From: Brevundimonas sp. AJA228-03
GTDB taxonomy: Bacteria; Pseudomonadota; Alphaproteobacteria; Caulobacterales; Caulobacteraceae
Length of the DNA stretch: 64,000 nucleotides
Reading direction: 5' to 3'
Assembly (NCBI RefSeq): GCF_017795885.1
Contig: NZ_CP059297.1
Location: 372,001 to 436,000, forward strand
A program made the position numbers and the translations under genes. The notes under the pieces are model-generated. The model did not search any database and was not told the DNA's origin. It saw nothing but the letters and a program-made list of their open reading frames with translations. This document shows, one piece after another, positions 8,743 to 16,889 of this stretch. Position 1 is the stretch's first letter, and each line of letters opens with the position of its first letter.

Positions 8743-8767
8743 AACGGTCAAGCTGGGGGCCCGTTCC
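8743..8767 (-). promoter_or_regulatory. EcfG-type general stress promoter before the PAP2 phosphatase
   Basis: On the minus strand GGAAC (8767-8763) and CGTT (8746-8743) are separated by exactly 16 nt, an exact match to the alphaproteobacterial EcfG/SigT consensus. The -10 element is only 8 nt from the ATG at 8734, which implies a leaderless or very short leader. Confidence 0.75.
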
Positions 8768-8906
8768 GGATCACGGTTTCGTGAATTCTGTCACAATGCT
8801 GCGTCGCACGGCCGTCGCGCCCTTTTGCACAGGGTCATCCCCTGCCCCGAGATGATTCGGAACGAATTGCGGCGTCAAGCCCGTTGACGGTTGGTTAGGC
8901 ATCTGC

Positions 8907-8953
8907 GCCCCATATATTGGTTCGGGGAGTGCTTCGGCCACTAGATGCAGTGG
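8907..8953 (+). promoter_or_regulatory. Paired NrdR-like boxes upstream of nrdA
   Basis: The upstream box contains CCATATATTG (8910-8919), 9 of 10 positions of the NrdR core CwAtATaTwG. Exactly 31 bp downstream, 8938-8953 (CCACT AGATGC AGTGG) is a palindromic second box with a 7/10 core. The spacing equals the usual 31-32 bp between NrdR sites. The boxes lie 50-97 nt before the nrdA ATG. Confidence 0.65.
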
Positions 8954-9003
8954 TTGGAGCCTGGCGGCTTCACTTCGATTTTTGGTTCAGGGCGATAACG
9001 ATT

Positions 9004-10899
9004 ATGGCTGGCGGGGAAGCATTGAAGACGGTTGATTTTGCGGCGGTTCCCGGCGTGCCACAGGGCGCGCTGGCGTCCGATCGTCCCCATCTGACCGTGG
9101 TGCGCAGCCTCGAACTGGACCGGACCCGCGACGACCTTCTGACCGACTTCGGCAAGAAGACGCTGGAGGATCGCTATCTGCTGCCCGGCGAGAGCTATCA
9201 GGACATGTTCGCCCGCGTCTCGACGGCCTATGCCGACGACGCCGATCATGCCCAGCGCGTCTATGACTACATGTCCAGACTATGGTTCATGCCCTCGACG
9301 CCGGTGCTGTCGAACGGCGGCGCGAACCGCGGCCTGCCGATCTCCTGCTTCCTGAACTCGGTCGCCGACAGCCTGGACGGCATCCAGCGCGTCTGGAACG
9401 AGAACGTCAGCCTGGCCTCGAACGGCGGCGGCATCGGCACCTATTGGGGCGGCGTCCGCTCGATCGGCGAAAAGGTGAAGGGCGCGGGCCAGACCAGCGG
9501 CATCATCCCCTTCATCCGCGTGATGGATTCGCTGACGCTCGCGATCAGCCAGGGCTCGCTGCGCCGGGGTTCGGCGGCGGTGTACCTGGATGTGCACCAC
9601 CCCGAGATCGAGGAGTTCCTGGAGATCCGGAAGCCCTCGGGCGACTTCAATCGCAAGTCCCTGAACCTGCACCACGGCATCAACATCACCGACGAATTCA
9701 TGGAGGCGGTGAAGGCCGGGACCGATTTCGCCCTGCTGTCGCCCAAGGACCAGGCGGTCATCCGCCGCGTCGATGCGCGGTCGCTGTGGCAGAAGATCCT
9801 CGAGATCCGCCTGCAGACCGGCGAGCCCTATCTGATCTTCTCGGACACGGTGAACCGCCAGATGCCGCGGCACCAGCAGGAGCTGGGACTGAAGGTCAAA
9901 CAGTCGAACCTGTGCAGCGAGATCATGCTGCACACCGGCCCCGACCACCTGGGCATCGACCGTACCGCCGTCTGCTGCCTGTCGTCGGTCAATGCCGAGA
10001 TGTTCCTGGAATGGCGCGAAGAGCCCCGCTTCATCGAGGACGTGATGCGGTTCCTGGACAACGTCCTGGAGGACTTCATCACCCGCGCACCGCCGGAGAT
10101 GGCCGCCGCCGTCTATTCGGCCCGGCGCGAGCGGTCGGTGGGTCTGGGGCTGATGGGCTTCCACTCCTTCCTGCAGAGCCAGGGCGTGGCCTTCGAATCC
10201 GCCATGGCCAAGTCGTGGAACATGCGCCTGTTCAAGCACCTGCGCCGCGAGGCCGACAAGGCCAGCGTCAAGCTGGCCGAAGAGAAGGGGCCCTGCGAGG
10301 ACGCAGCCGAGCGCGGCGTGATGGAGCGGTTCAGCCACAAGCTGGCCATCGCCCCCACGGCCTCGATCTCGATCATCTGTGGCGGGACGAGCGCCGGCAT
10401 CGAGCCGATCCCGGCCAATATCTACACTCACAAGACCCTGTCGGGCTCGTTCGCCGTCAAGAACCCCTATCTGGAGCAGCTGCTGGAAGGCTATGGCCGC
10501 AACACCGACGTCGTCTGGTCGTCGATCCTGGAGCACGAAGGCTCGGTCCAGCATCTCGATTTCCTCTCCGACGACGAAAAGGGCGTGTTCAAGACCGCCT
10601 TCGAGCTGGACCAGCGCTGGGTCGTCGAATTGTCGGCCGACCGCTCGCCGGAAATCTGTCAGGCCCAGTCGATCAACCTGTTCATCCCCGGCGACGTGAA
10701 CAAGTGGGACCTGCATATGCTGCACTGGAAGGCGTGGGAGAGCGGGGTGAAGTCCCTGTATTACCTGCGCTCCAAGTCGGTGCAGCGGGCCGCCTTCGCG
10801 GGCGCGGAGGACAAGGCCGAGGTCGAGCCCGATCCCAACCAGCCCGACCTGTTCAGCGCTGCGCGCACCGACTATGACGAGTGCCTGGCCTGCCAGTAG
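9004..10899 (+). CDS. nrdA: Ribonucleoside-diphosphate reductase class Ia, alpha (catalytic) subunit
   Basis: 631 residues. The reductase barrel is clear (SNGGGIGTYWGG; NLCSEIMLHT with the active-site cysteine near residue 304), and the protein ends in the mobile redox pair C-L-A-C (627-630). It reduces all four NDPs together with NrdB. It is about 130 residues shorter than E. coli NrdA: the N-terminus goes almost directly into the core and no ATP-cone (the dATP on/off site) is visible. ATG 9004 (MAGGEALKTVDF) was chosen; an in-frame start at 8917 would overlap the NrdR-like boxes. nrdB lies 6 kb away on the opposite strand. Confidence 0.95.
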   Translation: MAGGEALKTVDFAAVPGVPQGALASDRPHLTVVRSLELDRTRDDLLTDFGKKTLEDRYLLPGESYQDMFARVSTAYADDADHAQRVYDYMSRLWFMPSTPVLSNGGANRGLPISCFLNSVADSLDGIQRVWNENVSLASNGGGIGTYWGGVRSIGEKVKGAGQTSGIIPFIRVMDSLTLAISQGSLRRGSAAVYLDVHHPEIEEFLEIRKPSGDFNRKSLNLHHGINITDEFMEAVKAGTDFALLSPKDQAVIRRVDARSLWQKILEIRLQTGEPYLIFSDTVNRQMPRHQQELGLKVKQSNLCSEIMLHTGPDHLGIDRTAVCCLSSVNAEMFLEWREEPRFIEDVMRFLDNVLEDFITRAPPEMAAAVYSARRERSVGLGLMGFHSFLQSQGVAFESAMAKSWNMRLFKHLRREADKASVKLAEEKGPCEDAAERGVMERFSHKLAIAPTASISIICGGTSAGIEPIPANIYTHKTLSGSFAVKNPYLEQLLEGYGRNTDVVWSSILEHEGSVQHLDFLSDDEKGVFKTAFELDQRWVVELSADRSPEICQAQSINLFIPGDVNKWDLHMLHWKAWESGVKSLYYLRSKSVQRAAFAGAEDKAEVEPDPNQPDLFSAARTDYDECLACQ

Positions 10900-11053
10900 G
10901 GCAGGGCGTCAAGGCTCGCAGCACGGTCACTCGCGGCTTCAGCGCGTTCTGCGGCAAGAGGCGCAAACGCCGGGCTCGCGGAGCCTGTCGGCTTGGGCGC
11001 AAGGACCACTTTACCCGCCCGGGGTTGATTCGTGCGGTCGTTGCGGGGGGCCG

Positions 11054-11078
11054 GGAACACGCTTCCGCGCCCCGCGTT
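11054..11078 (+). promoter_or_regulatory. EcfG-type general stress promoter before the outer-membrane protein gene
   Basis: GGAAC at 11054-11058 and CGTT at 11075-11078 with exactly 16 nt between, an exact match to the EcfG/SigT consensus. It lies 63 nt before the ATG at 11142, or 93 nt before the TTG at 11172. Confidence 0.75.
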
Positions 11079-11141
11079 CTGCAAGCCTCAGGACCGTGTC
11101 ACAAAATCGCGGTTGGCCGGGCCGGATTTCCGGTGCATTCT

Positions 11142-12035
11142 ATGTGCCGCTTGCGGGCTGTGGGAGGACCGTTGCCTTATCTGGAGCGACTTGCATCGGG
11201 CGTAGTGTGTCTGGTGACCCTGGCGGTCCCGGCCTCTGCCCAGACGTGGGTGAACCAGAACTGGTCGGCAGACCAGCAGGCGACAGCCACCGCCATCACC
11301 GCCCGGCTGAATAGCCGACCCGCCTTCGCTGTCGCAGCCGAGGCCGGGTTCGGACCCGGCCTCGAAGTGGCCGATGCCTTCGCTCCAGCGGAAATGCGCA
11401 ACCCCTTCGCGGCCGCCACGACGCGGGATGTCTGGATCGAGGGCGATGGCCATGCCGACCGCCTGCGGATGCGGACTCGCGGCGAACTGCGCCGCGCCGA
11501 CGGTGCCCCCCTTCCCGTCTCGCCGCTGGACCATGGTGCCTTCCTGGCCGAGGGCTATGACGTCAGCTTTTCGCGCGGCTGGCCGGTCGCGCGCGGCTAT
11601 ACGGCCTCGGGGCTGGAGGTCACCCTGACGCCGCACGCCGGCATCGGGGTCGGCGACCGCGGCGGTCTGGCGGAGGCGGGAGCCACGCTGAGGATCGGAC
11701 GCGGTATCGACCGGCTGGTTCCCGAGGGCAGTGCCGAATTCGGCCAACGCGCGCGATGGTATCTGTATGCTGCCGGATCGGGGACGGCCGTCGGCTACAA
11801 TTTCGCCCGCAACCGTGACGGCGACTATGCCCGCTCGGGCGTCAGTCGCGACAGCGGCAACTTCCTGGGGGATGCCTCGGTCGGCGTGGCGCTTCGCCGG
11901 GGCGACATGCAGGGCTCGTTCGGCATCGTCTACCGCGAGATAGAAGCGGAAGGGCTGCGCAGTGGCCGTGGCCTCGACAACGACGTCACCGAGGGTCTGG
12001 TGGCCTTCCAGCTGTCGATCAAGCCGCAGTGGTAG
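11142..12035 (+). CDS. Outer-membrane beta-barrel protein, possibly DUF2219/LpxR-like
   Basis: About 297 residues: a signal peptide (LASGVVCLVTLAVPASAQ) followed by a mature protein of alternating polar and hydrophobic strands ending in an aromatic residue (LSIKPQW), as outer-membrane barrels do. The glycine-rich central strands (HAGIGVGDRGGLAEAGATL) and the final strand resemble LpxR-like (DUF2219) proteins, but the catalytic residues could not be verified, so this is tentative. The start is uncertain: ATG 11142 has no ribosome site, while TTG 11172 has GGGAGG 5-10 nt upstream and gives a neater signal peptide. The EcfG promoter upstream suggests stress induction. Confidence 0.75.
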   Translation: MCRLRAVGGPLPYLERLASGVVCLVTLAVPASAQTWVNQNWSADQQATATAITARLNSRPAFAVAAEAGFGPGLEVADAFAPAEMRNPFAAATTRDVWIEGDGHADRLRMRTRGELRRADGAPLPVSPLDHGAFLAEGYDVSFSRGWPVARGYTASGLEVTLTPHAGIGVGDRGGLAEAGATLRIGRGIDRLVPEGSAEFGQRARWYLYAAGSGTAVGYNFARNRDGDYARSGVSRDSGNFLGDASVGVALRRGDMQGSFGIVYREIEAEGLRSGRGLDNDVTEGLVAFQLSIKPQW

Positions 12036-12043
12036 ACGCGAGA

Positions 12044-12172
12044 GATCAGGGACTAGGGATTAGGGATTAGGGACTAGGGACTAGGGATTAGGGATCAGGG
12101 ATTGGCGACTTGGGAAGATGCTCCGTCCTGCCTGGTCTTGATTACGGTCCTAATCCCTAATGCCTAATCCCT
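12044..12172. repeat. Heptamer (GATTAGG-type) array with an inverted arm, between convergent genes
   Basis: Left arm 12044-12105: nine consecutive units, eight heptamers GATCAGG, GACTAGG or GATTAGG plus a final 6-mer. Right arm 12149-12172: complementary CCTAATCCC-type units. The arms can pair into a long hairpin with a spacer of about 43 nt. It sits between the beta-barrel gene and the CorA-like gene, which converge, so one role could be as a two-way transcription stop. Related arrays occur at 45898-46011 and 48898-48992. Confidence 0.85.
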
Positions 12173-12191
12173 CACCCCCCAAACTCTCCCC

Positions 12192-13157
12192 TCAGATCCA
12201 GCCCTTGCGCCTGAACCACAGCAGCGGCAGCAAGGCCGAGACAGCCATGACGACCAGGGCCATCGGATAGCCGCCGGCCCAGCGCAGCTCGGGCATATGC
12301 TCGAAATTCATGCCGTAGATGGCGCCGATGAGCGTCGGCGGCATCAGGACCGCGCTGAAAATCGAGAAGACCTTGAAGATCGACGACTGCTCGATGTTGA
12401 TGAAGCCGAGCGCCGCCGACAGCTGGAAATTGATCCCCGCCGCCACCGCCTGATTGTGCGAGATCAGACTGGCGGCGTCGCTGGCCAGGGATTTCAGATG
12501 CTCGCAGGCCTCGGGCGCCTCGTCCATCCGGTCGTCGAAGCCGACGAAGGCGAAGGCGCGGGCCAGCCCGGCCAGACTTTGTTCGATGCGGGCATTGGCG
12601 ATGTGGGCGCGGCCCAGCTTGGTCACCAGATGCTCGAACCCGACGCGCTTGCCGTCTGAAAAGACGTGGTTGCCGACCGCCTCGACCTTGTGCGCGGTCC
12701 TGGCCAGCACATCGGAGGCACGGTCGATGATCGCCTCCATCAGGTTCAGGAACATCTCCAGGCCCGTCGCGCACAGCGAAGGGTCGCGTTCGAGCTTGTC
12801 GGTAAACTGGGTGAAGGGACGCGGGTCGAAGTAGCGGATGGTGACCATCGGCCCCGCGGTCAGGACGAAGGTGACGGGATCGCTCCCCGGCAGGTCGGCG
12901 TCGCCGTTATGGATGATGTCGGCGGTGACATAGGTCGCGCCGCCCTCGCGATACAGTCGGCTGGAGGCCTCCAGCTCGCTCATTTCCTCGCGCGTCGGAA
13001 TAGCGATGCCGAGCGCCCTTTCAACGGCCAGGTCCTCCGCGCGTGTCGGCTCGATCAGGTCGATCCACAGGGTGTCGGCCGGCATATTCCATGGGCCTGC
13101 GACGTCGATCTCGACGGATTCACAGGCGGCGCAACCGGCGCGATAGAGGCGGATCAT
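12192..13157 (-). CDS. CorA-family magnesium/divalent cation transporter
   Basis: 321 residues with the CorA layout: a large cytoplasmic alpha/beta funnel (1-255) followed by two C-terminal transmembrane helices. The signature GMN follows the first helix (IGAIYGMNFEHMPEL), and the protein ends in a short basic tail (FRRKGWI). It forms pentameric Mg2+/Co2+ channels in the inner membrane in known members. Residues 60-110 carry the usual acidic cytoplasmic segment. It is transcribed alone, with the heptamer repeat hairpin just after its stop. Confidence 0.9.
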   Translation of the reverse strand: MIRLYRAGCAACESVEIDVAGPWNMPADTLWIDLIEPTRAEDLAVERALGIAIPTREEMSELEASSRLYREGGATYVTADIIHNGDADLPGSDPVTFVLTAGPMVTIRYFDPRPFTQFTDKLERDPSLCATGLEMFLNLMEAIIDRASDVLARTAHKVEAVGNHVFSDGKRVGFEHLVTKLGRAHIANARIEQSLAGLARAFAFVGFDDRMDEAPEACEHLKSLASDAASLISHNQAVAAGINFQLSAALGFINIEQSSIFKVFSIFSAVLMPPTLIGAIYGMNFEHMPELRWAGGYPMALVVMAVSALLPLLWFRRKGWI

Positions 13158-13186
13158 CGGCGTCGCCTCAAGGTCGGGTCAGGCGA

Positions 13187-13726
13187 TCAGGGCTGACCGG
13201 CGGGCGAGCTGGCATTCGCGGCCATCTGGCGACCGGCGTCATAGGCGTCGCGGGCACCGTTATAGATGAAGCCATAGGTCGGATAGACGGTGGTGCCCAG
13301 GTCATTGATCGGATTGTACCACACCTTCACCTCGCTCCAGTCGTTGGCACCGGAGACATCGACGACGGTCACATTCTCCTCGACCCGGCCCCGGCTGCCG
13401 CCCCAGTTGGCGTGGGTCACGCGAATGACGCGGTCGGTCAGGATGTCGGACACCACGGCGACATGGCCCCGGCTCATACGGCCTTCGGGGCGAAACACCA
13501 GAACCGAGCCGGTCTCGGGCGCGCGGCCGGTGCGGAACCGGTCGACCGCCTGGCTCCACCAGGTCCAGGCGTCACCGAAGATATTGATGCCGGAGAACAT
13601 CCGCGCGAACGTCACGCACTGCCAGTAGGGATCCTCGGCTCTCGCAGGCGTGGCCACCACGGCAGGGGCCAGCGCAAAAAGACCGAGGGTCGCCGCAACT
13701 GCGGCGGCAGTGAGTCGTTTCAACAT
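13187..13726 (-). CDS. Secreted CHAP-domain protein (putative peptidoglycan amidase/endopeptidase)
   Basis: 179 residues with a signal peptide ending near ATPARA-ED. The mature part matches a CHAP (NlpC/P60-type) domain: nucleophile Cys in YWQCVTFAR, His in SRGHVAVVSD, and the third polar residue in VTHANWGG. The family cleaves peptidoglycan peptide bonds or acts as a D-Ala/L-Ala amidase. The domain begins immediately after the signal peptide and no cell-wall binding module is attached. It stands alone, 30 nt from the CorA gene in the same orientation. Confidence 0.85.
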   Translation of the reverse strand: MLKRLTAAAVAATLGLFALAPAVVATPARAEDPYWQCVTFARMFSGINIFGDAWTWWSQAVDRFRTGRAPETGSVLVFRPEGRMSRGHVAVVSDILTDRVIRVTHANWGGSRGRVEENVTVVDVSGANDWSEVKVWYNPINDLGTTVYPTYGFIYNGARDAYDAGRQMAANASSPAGQP

Positions 13727-13810
13727 ACGGGATGGGCTCCGACTGTTACGTCCGCTGCTGCAGGCGACCGGGATGCTTGGGGGGAGAGGGCACCTCTGCG
13801 CCTGACTACA

Positions 13811-14509
13811 TCAGTAGTCGGCGTTGCGATAGACCATCTGCGCATTGGCGCTGCTTGTGCCCGCTGAAGATGTGGCGACGGCCCGTACATAGATCGTCGT
13901 CCGGTCGGGGTAGGTCACGGGCGGCACGATGGCATGGATCCCTTGGCCCGTGGGCCCGGCCTCGATCCGATCAACAAGGATTTCGCGCGCGTTGCTCATG
14001 TCCGGGCTGGTGCTGAACGAGACCCGCACCTCCCCGCCCAGCCCATGCCCGTCGACCACGAAATCGAACATCCAGCCGCCCTCGTAGGGCTGGGACTTTT
14101 CGAAGCTGATGCTCGGTGCCGCAATGGCAGAAGCCGCAGCGGTCGTGAACGACTGGATCCCGCTCTGCGCCTGGCCGTCGTAATTGCGGACATGCGCCCG
14201 GTAGTAATAGGTGGTCCCCGGACGCAGGTCGGACATCGTGGCATGCGATTGGACGACGCCGCCATAACCCTGATCGTTCCGCTCGTCGCCGACGGTATGC
14301 GCATCCGACAGATCGGGGGACGTGCCGAGTTCGAACCAGAAATGCCCCGGCAGGCCCGCATCATTGGCCGCCATGCTGAGACCGGCCGAGGTGGAGCCGA
14401 CATTCCAGTGCCATGTGCGTGCCATCGACGGCGCGTCGGCCAGGGCCGTCCCGGTCCACAAGAACGTTGCCATCAATGCGGCGAGCAGTTTCACGATTCC
14501 TTGCTTCAT
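13811..14509 (-). CDS. Secreted protein with fibronectin type III-like domains
   Basis: 232 residues. ATG 14509 is preceded by AGGAGG at the right distance and gives a clear signal peptide (MKQGIVKLLAALMATFLWTGTALA). Two similar beta-sandwich segments follow: one ending RPGTTYYYRAHVRNYDGQAQ, the typical fibronectin III F-G strand style, and a second ending TTIYVRAVATSSAGT. Both contain a matching element (FELGTSPDLSDA and FSTSPDMSNA), so the protein looks like an internal duplication. No catalytic motif is present; surface or periplasmic binding is the likeliest role. Confidence 0.75.
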   Translation of the reverse strand: MKQGIVKLLAALMATFLWTGTALADAPSMARTWHWNVGSTSAGLSMAANDAGLPGHFWFELGTSPDLSDAHTVGDERNDQGYGGVVQSHATMSDLRPGTTYYYRAHVRNYDGQAQSGIQSFTTAAASAIAAPSISFEKSQPYEGGWMFDFVVDGHGLGGEVRVSFSTSPDMSNAREILVDRIEAGPTGQGIHAIVPPVTYPDRTTIYVRAVATSSAGTSSANAQMVYRNADY

Positions 14510-14696
14510 CGCAGCCTCCTCATGACGGAGTAACGCCATTATCAGTTCGCGTGCAGGGCCGCAATTGATGGGTTGCGGCCGGCGGCAGACGTGGATTCGG
14601 TCGCGCGAATGCGCAGGGGACCCGTCCGCCGCCACGTCAGGACAGACCGGTCGCCGGGTCGGCAGCCCTTAGCGCCGGGGCCTTGAAGCCGCCTTT

Positions 14697-15800
14697 TCAG
14701 GCCGGCTGGGGCGTCTCCCTGGCCGAGGCCTTCCGCGCCGCCCTGCGCCCGGCCATAGCCCGCAGGACCCGTCGCGCCGGGCGTTCGACCAGGTGATGGG
14801 CGATGGCGGCCACTACGGGCAGGGCCAGCACGACGGCCAGCCACACGAAGAGTTGAAGCTTCTTGTCCTCGGCCCCTGTGACGCGGGCGGCCAGGTTCAC
14901 CGCCAGCAGTTGCCACGGCACCAGCACCATATAGACGGCATAGCTGATCTCACCCAGATAGACCGCCGGGCGCGAGGCCAGCCAGCCGGTATTGGGCAGG
15001 GAGGCCAGGGCGAGGATCAGCCCCCCGCCAAGCAGCACCAAAGCCCCATCGGGCGCGCCCAGCGATCCGGCGACGGCCATGGCCAGAACGCACGCCCCGG
15101 CGATCCAGCCCGGACGCGGCAGGGTCCGGCGACGGTGCATCAGATAGAGCGCACAGCCCAGGGCGAAGCAGGGAACGATCCGCAGCGCGCCCCAGCGAAT
15201 GGTCGCCTCGGTCAGGGAGAAGCCGGCCAGCGCCTGGAACGCAGCATACAGGCCGATCATGAAGGCGGCGGCCCCGACCAGCGCCAGCACGGGCCGGTCG
15301 CGCAGTCGCCAGGCCACAAAGGCGAAGGCCGGGAAGGCCAGATAGGCGAACCACTCTGCCGAGATCGACCAGGACGAATGGTTCCAGCCCGACTGCGGAG
15401 CCAGGCCCCAGGCGTGCAGCATCAGAAGATTGGCGGGCAGCGACGGCCAGCTGAGGATATTGGCGTCGATCGCCATCCCCATAGCGACGGCGGCGAGGCC
15501 CAGCACTCCGACGCCGATCAGGGTCGCCAGATGCAGCGGATAGACCCGCGCGATCCGCGCCCACAGGAAGCCGCCATAGCTGAACCGCTTCTCGCCATGG
15601 GCCGCCAGATAGACGTGGCTGAGGATGAAGCCGGACAGGACGAAGAACAGCTCGACCCCCAGATAGCCCTTGGTCACCAGGGTCGGCACGAAGGCGACAT
15701 CCAGATTGGGCCAGAAGGCATACAGCGCCACCCAGGCGGCCGCGAAGAACCGCAGGGCGGTCAGCGGGCGAAGGTCTGCGGGGGCGGAACCGGAGATCAT
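14697..15800 (-). CDS. Acyltransferase family 3 (OafA-type) membrane protein
   Basis: 367 residues with about ten transmembrane helices. It starts with the family's usual LRPLTALRFFAAAWVALYAF, followed by GYLGVELFFVLSGFILSHVY and the conserved RIARVYPLHL segment that contains the Arg and His of the catalytic region. Members O-acylate sugars of lipopolysaccharide, exopolysaccharide or peptidoglycan. ATG 15800 (MISGSAPADLRP) was chosen because the frame further upstream overlaps the divergent gene. It ends in a basic cytosolic tail. No polysaccharide gene is adjacent, so the acceptor is unknown. Confidence 0.88.
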   Translation of the reverse strand: MISGSAPADLRPLTALRFFAAAWVALYAFWPNLDVAFVPTLVTKGYLGVELFFVLSGFILSHVYLAAHGEKRFSYGGFLWARIARVYPLHLATLIGVGVLGLAAVAMGMAIDANILSWPSLPANLLMLHAWGLAPQSGWNHSSWSISAEWFAYLAFPAFAFVAWRLRDRPVLALVGAAAFMIGLYAAFQALAGFSLTEATIRWGALRIVPCFALGCALYLMHRRRTLPRPGWIAGACVLAMAVAGSLGAPDGALVLLGGGLILALASLPNTGWLASRPAVYLGEISYAVYMVLVPWQLLAVNLAARVTGAEDKKLQLFVWLAVVLALPVVAAIAHHLVERPARRVLRAMAGRRAARKASARETPQPA

Positions 15801-15846
15801 CGGTCGATCCTGCGCCCGGACCGGTTCGGGAAGCGTTAAGGGCCCC

Positions 15847-16299
15847 ATGATAGCGCGCGACACCATGCTGCCGGACCTGACGTTCGACGACCTGACGGGG
15901 CTCAGCGCCGCCGATGCCGGCCTGTCCCGGGACCAGGCGCGTATCGCCCTGACCGGGGCGCTGGGCCTGCTGGATCGCCATGCCGCGCACGAGACCCTGG
16001 TCGCACTGTTCGAGGCGGTGCCGGGGGCCGAGGCCGCTGCCCGGTCGGAGGGCGCGGCCCGTCCGAAGCGCGGTCCGTTCGGCGGGCTGATCGCCGGCGC
16101 GGGCGGCCTGTCGGGCAAGGCCGTGGCCGAGGCCATGGGGCTGCTGGATCGACTGGAGGAGGTCGGGGTCTCGAAAGCCGATCTGAAGCGGCTGTTGCCC
16201 GCCGCGCGCGACCTCATCCGCGCCCGGACCGGTCGCGATCTTCTGGGCGAGGCGGTGCGCAGCGTTCCGGGCGTGGGGCCGCTGCTCGGCGACGCCTGA
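15847..16299 (+). CDS. Uncharacterised 150-residue protein
   Basis: ATG 15847 or 15865 are both possible starts. The protein has a helical N-terminal part with acidic residues (LPDLTFDDLTGLSAADAGL), a glycine-rich hinge (GGLIAGAGGLSG near residue 82-93), and a helical C-terminal part ending SVPGVGPLLGDA. The Gly-rich hinge between two helices suggests a small helical bundle. No family is recognised. It diverges from the acyltransferase with a 46-nt gap and converges on the lipoprotein gene. Confidence 0.65.
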   Translation: MIARDTMLPDLTFDDLTGLSAADAGLSRDQARIALTGALGLLDRHAAHETLVALFEAVPGAEAAARSEGAARPKRGPFGGLIAGAGGLSGKAVAEAMGLLDRLEEVGVSKADLKRLLPAARDLIRARTGRDLLGEAVRSVPGVGPLLGDA

Positions 16300-16302
16300 A
16301 CC

Positions 16303-16758
16303 CTACACAGCAGGAGCCTGCGCCAAAGCTTCGGGCGTCGTGCCACAGCCGTTCAGCGTCTCCTCGCCGAGCTCGACCCTGGCCGTCAGCGGATACAGCC
16401 GGTCGCTCATGCCGTCCGAGCATTCGGTCGCGATCAGGGTCAGCACCACGGTCTGACCGGAATCGGTCGTGCCGGTGTAGACGGCCGTGGTGCCGGTCAC
16501 GATCGGAGAGGCGACGGGCGCCGTGACGTCGGCCACGTCCGGGCGGGTCAGAACCAGGTCCTGATCGGCGATGTCGATGGCCCAGAAGGGCTCGGTCCCC
16601 AGCACCCGCACCGGCCGGGTCAGGTCGACGCCACCGATGACGACCGGAGCGGTCACCGTCTCGGGCGCGGGCTCCGCCTCGGTCTCCGACGCCTTCGAGC
16701 AGCCACCCAGGGCGGCCATCAGGATCAGGGAGGTCAGGACGGGCAGGACGAGGCGCAT
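16303..16758 (-). CDS. Small lipoprotein, COG3650-like
   Basis: 151 residues. ATG 16758 gives a lipoprotein signal ending in LGGC, with the mature protein starting CSKASETEAEPAPE. The segment GTEPFWAIDIADQDLVL resembles the conserved 'G-x-EPFW' region of COG3650 membrane/periplasmic proteins. Two cysteines (TECSDG and NGCGTT) could form a disulfide. Function unknown. It converges on the preceding gene with a 3-nt gap. Confidence 0.75.
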   Translation of the reverse strand: MRLVLPVLTSLILMAALGGCSKASETEAEPAPETVTAPVVIGGVDLTRPVRVLGTEPFWAIDIADQDLVLTRPDVADVTAPVASPIVTGTTAVYTGTTDSGQTVVLTLIATECSDGMSDRLYPLTARVELGEETLNGCGTTPEALAQAPAV

Positions 16759-16889
16759 CGGGGCTCTCCGGAAGATCAGTCGCGCGGAACGAGGCGGGGA
16801 TAGCCCGTCGCGGCGGCGAGGCAAAGCCCGCCGTCCGACCGCGGGTCACGACGGTCGCACGATGACGATCAGGCGCCTAACGTCGCGTG

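Noticed and set aside
9282..10877. A 531-codon frame inside nrdA on the same strand
   Set aside because: Arg/Pro/Ala-rich shadow of nrdA with no family features.
12044..12172. TTAGGG-like tandem repeats resembling eukaryotic telomere DNA
   Set aside because: The units are imperfect heptamers (GATTAGG/GACTAGG), not hexamers, and are paired with an inverted arm in bacterial intergenic DNA.
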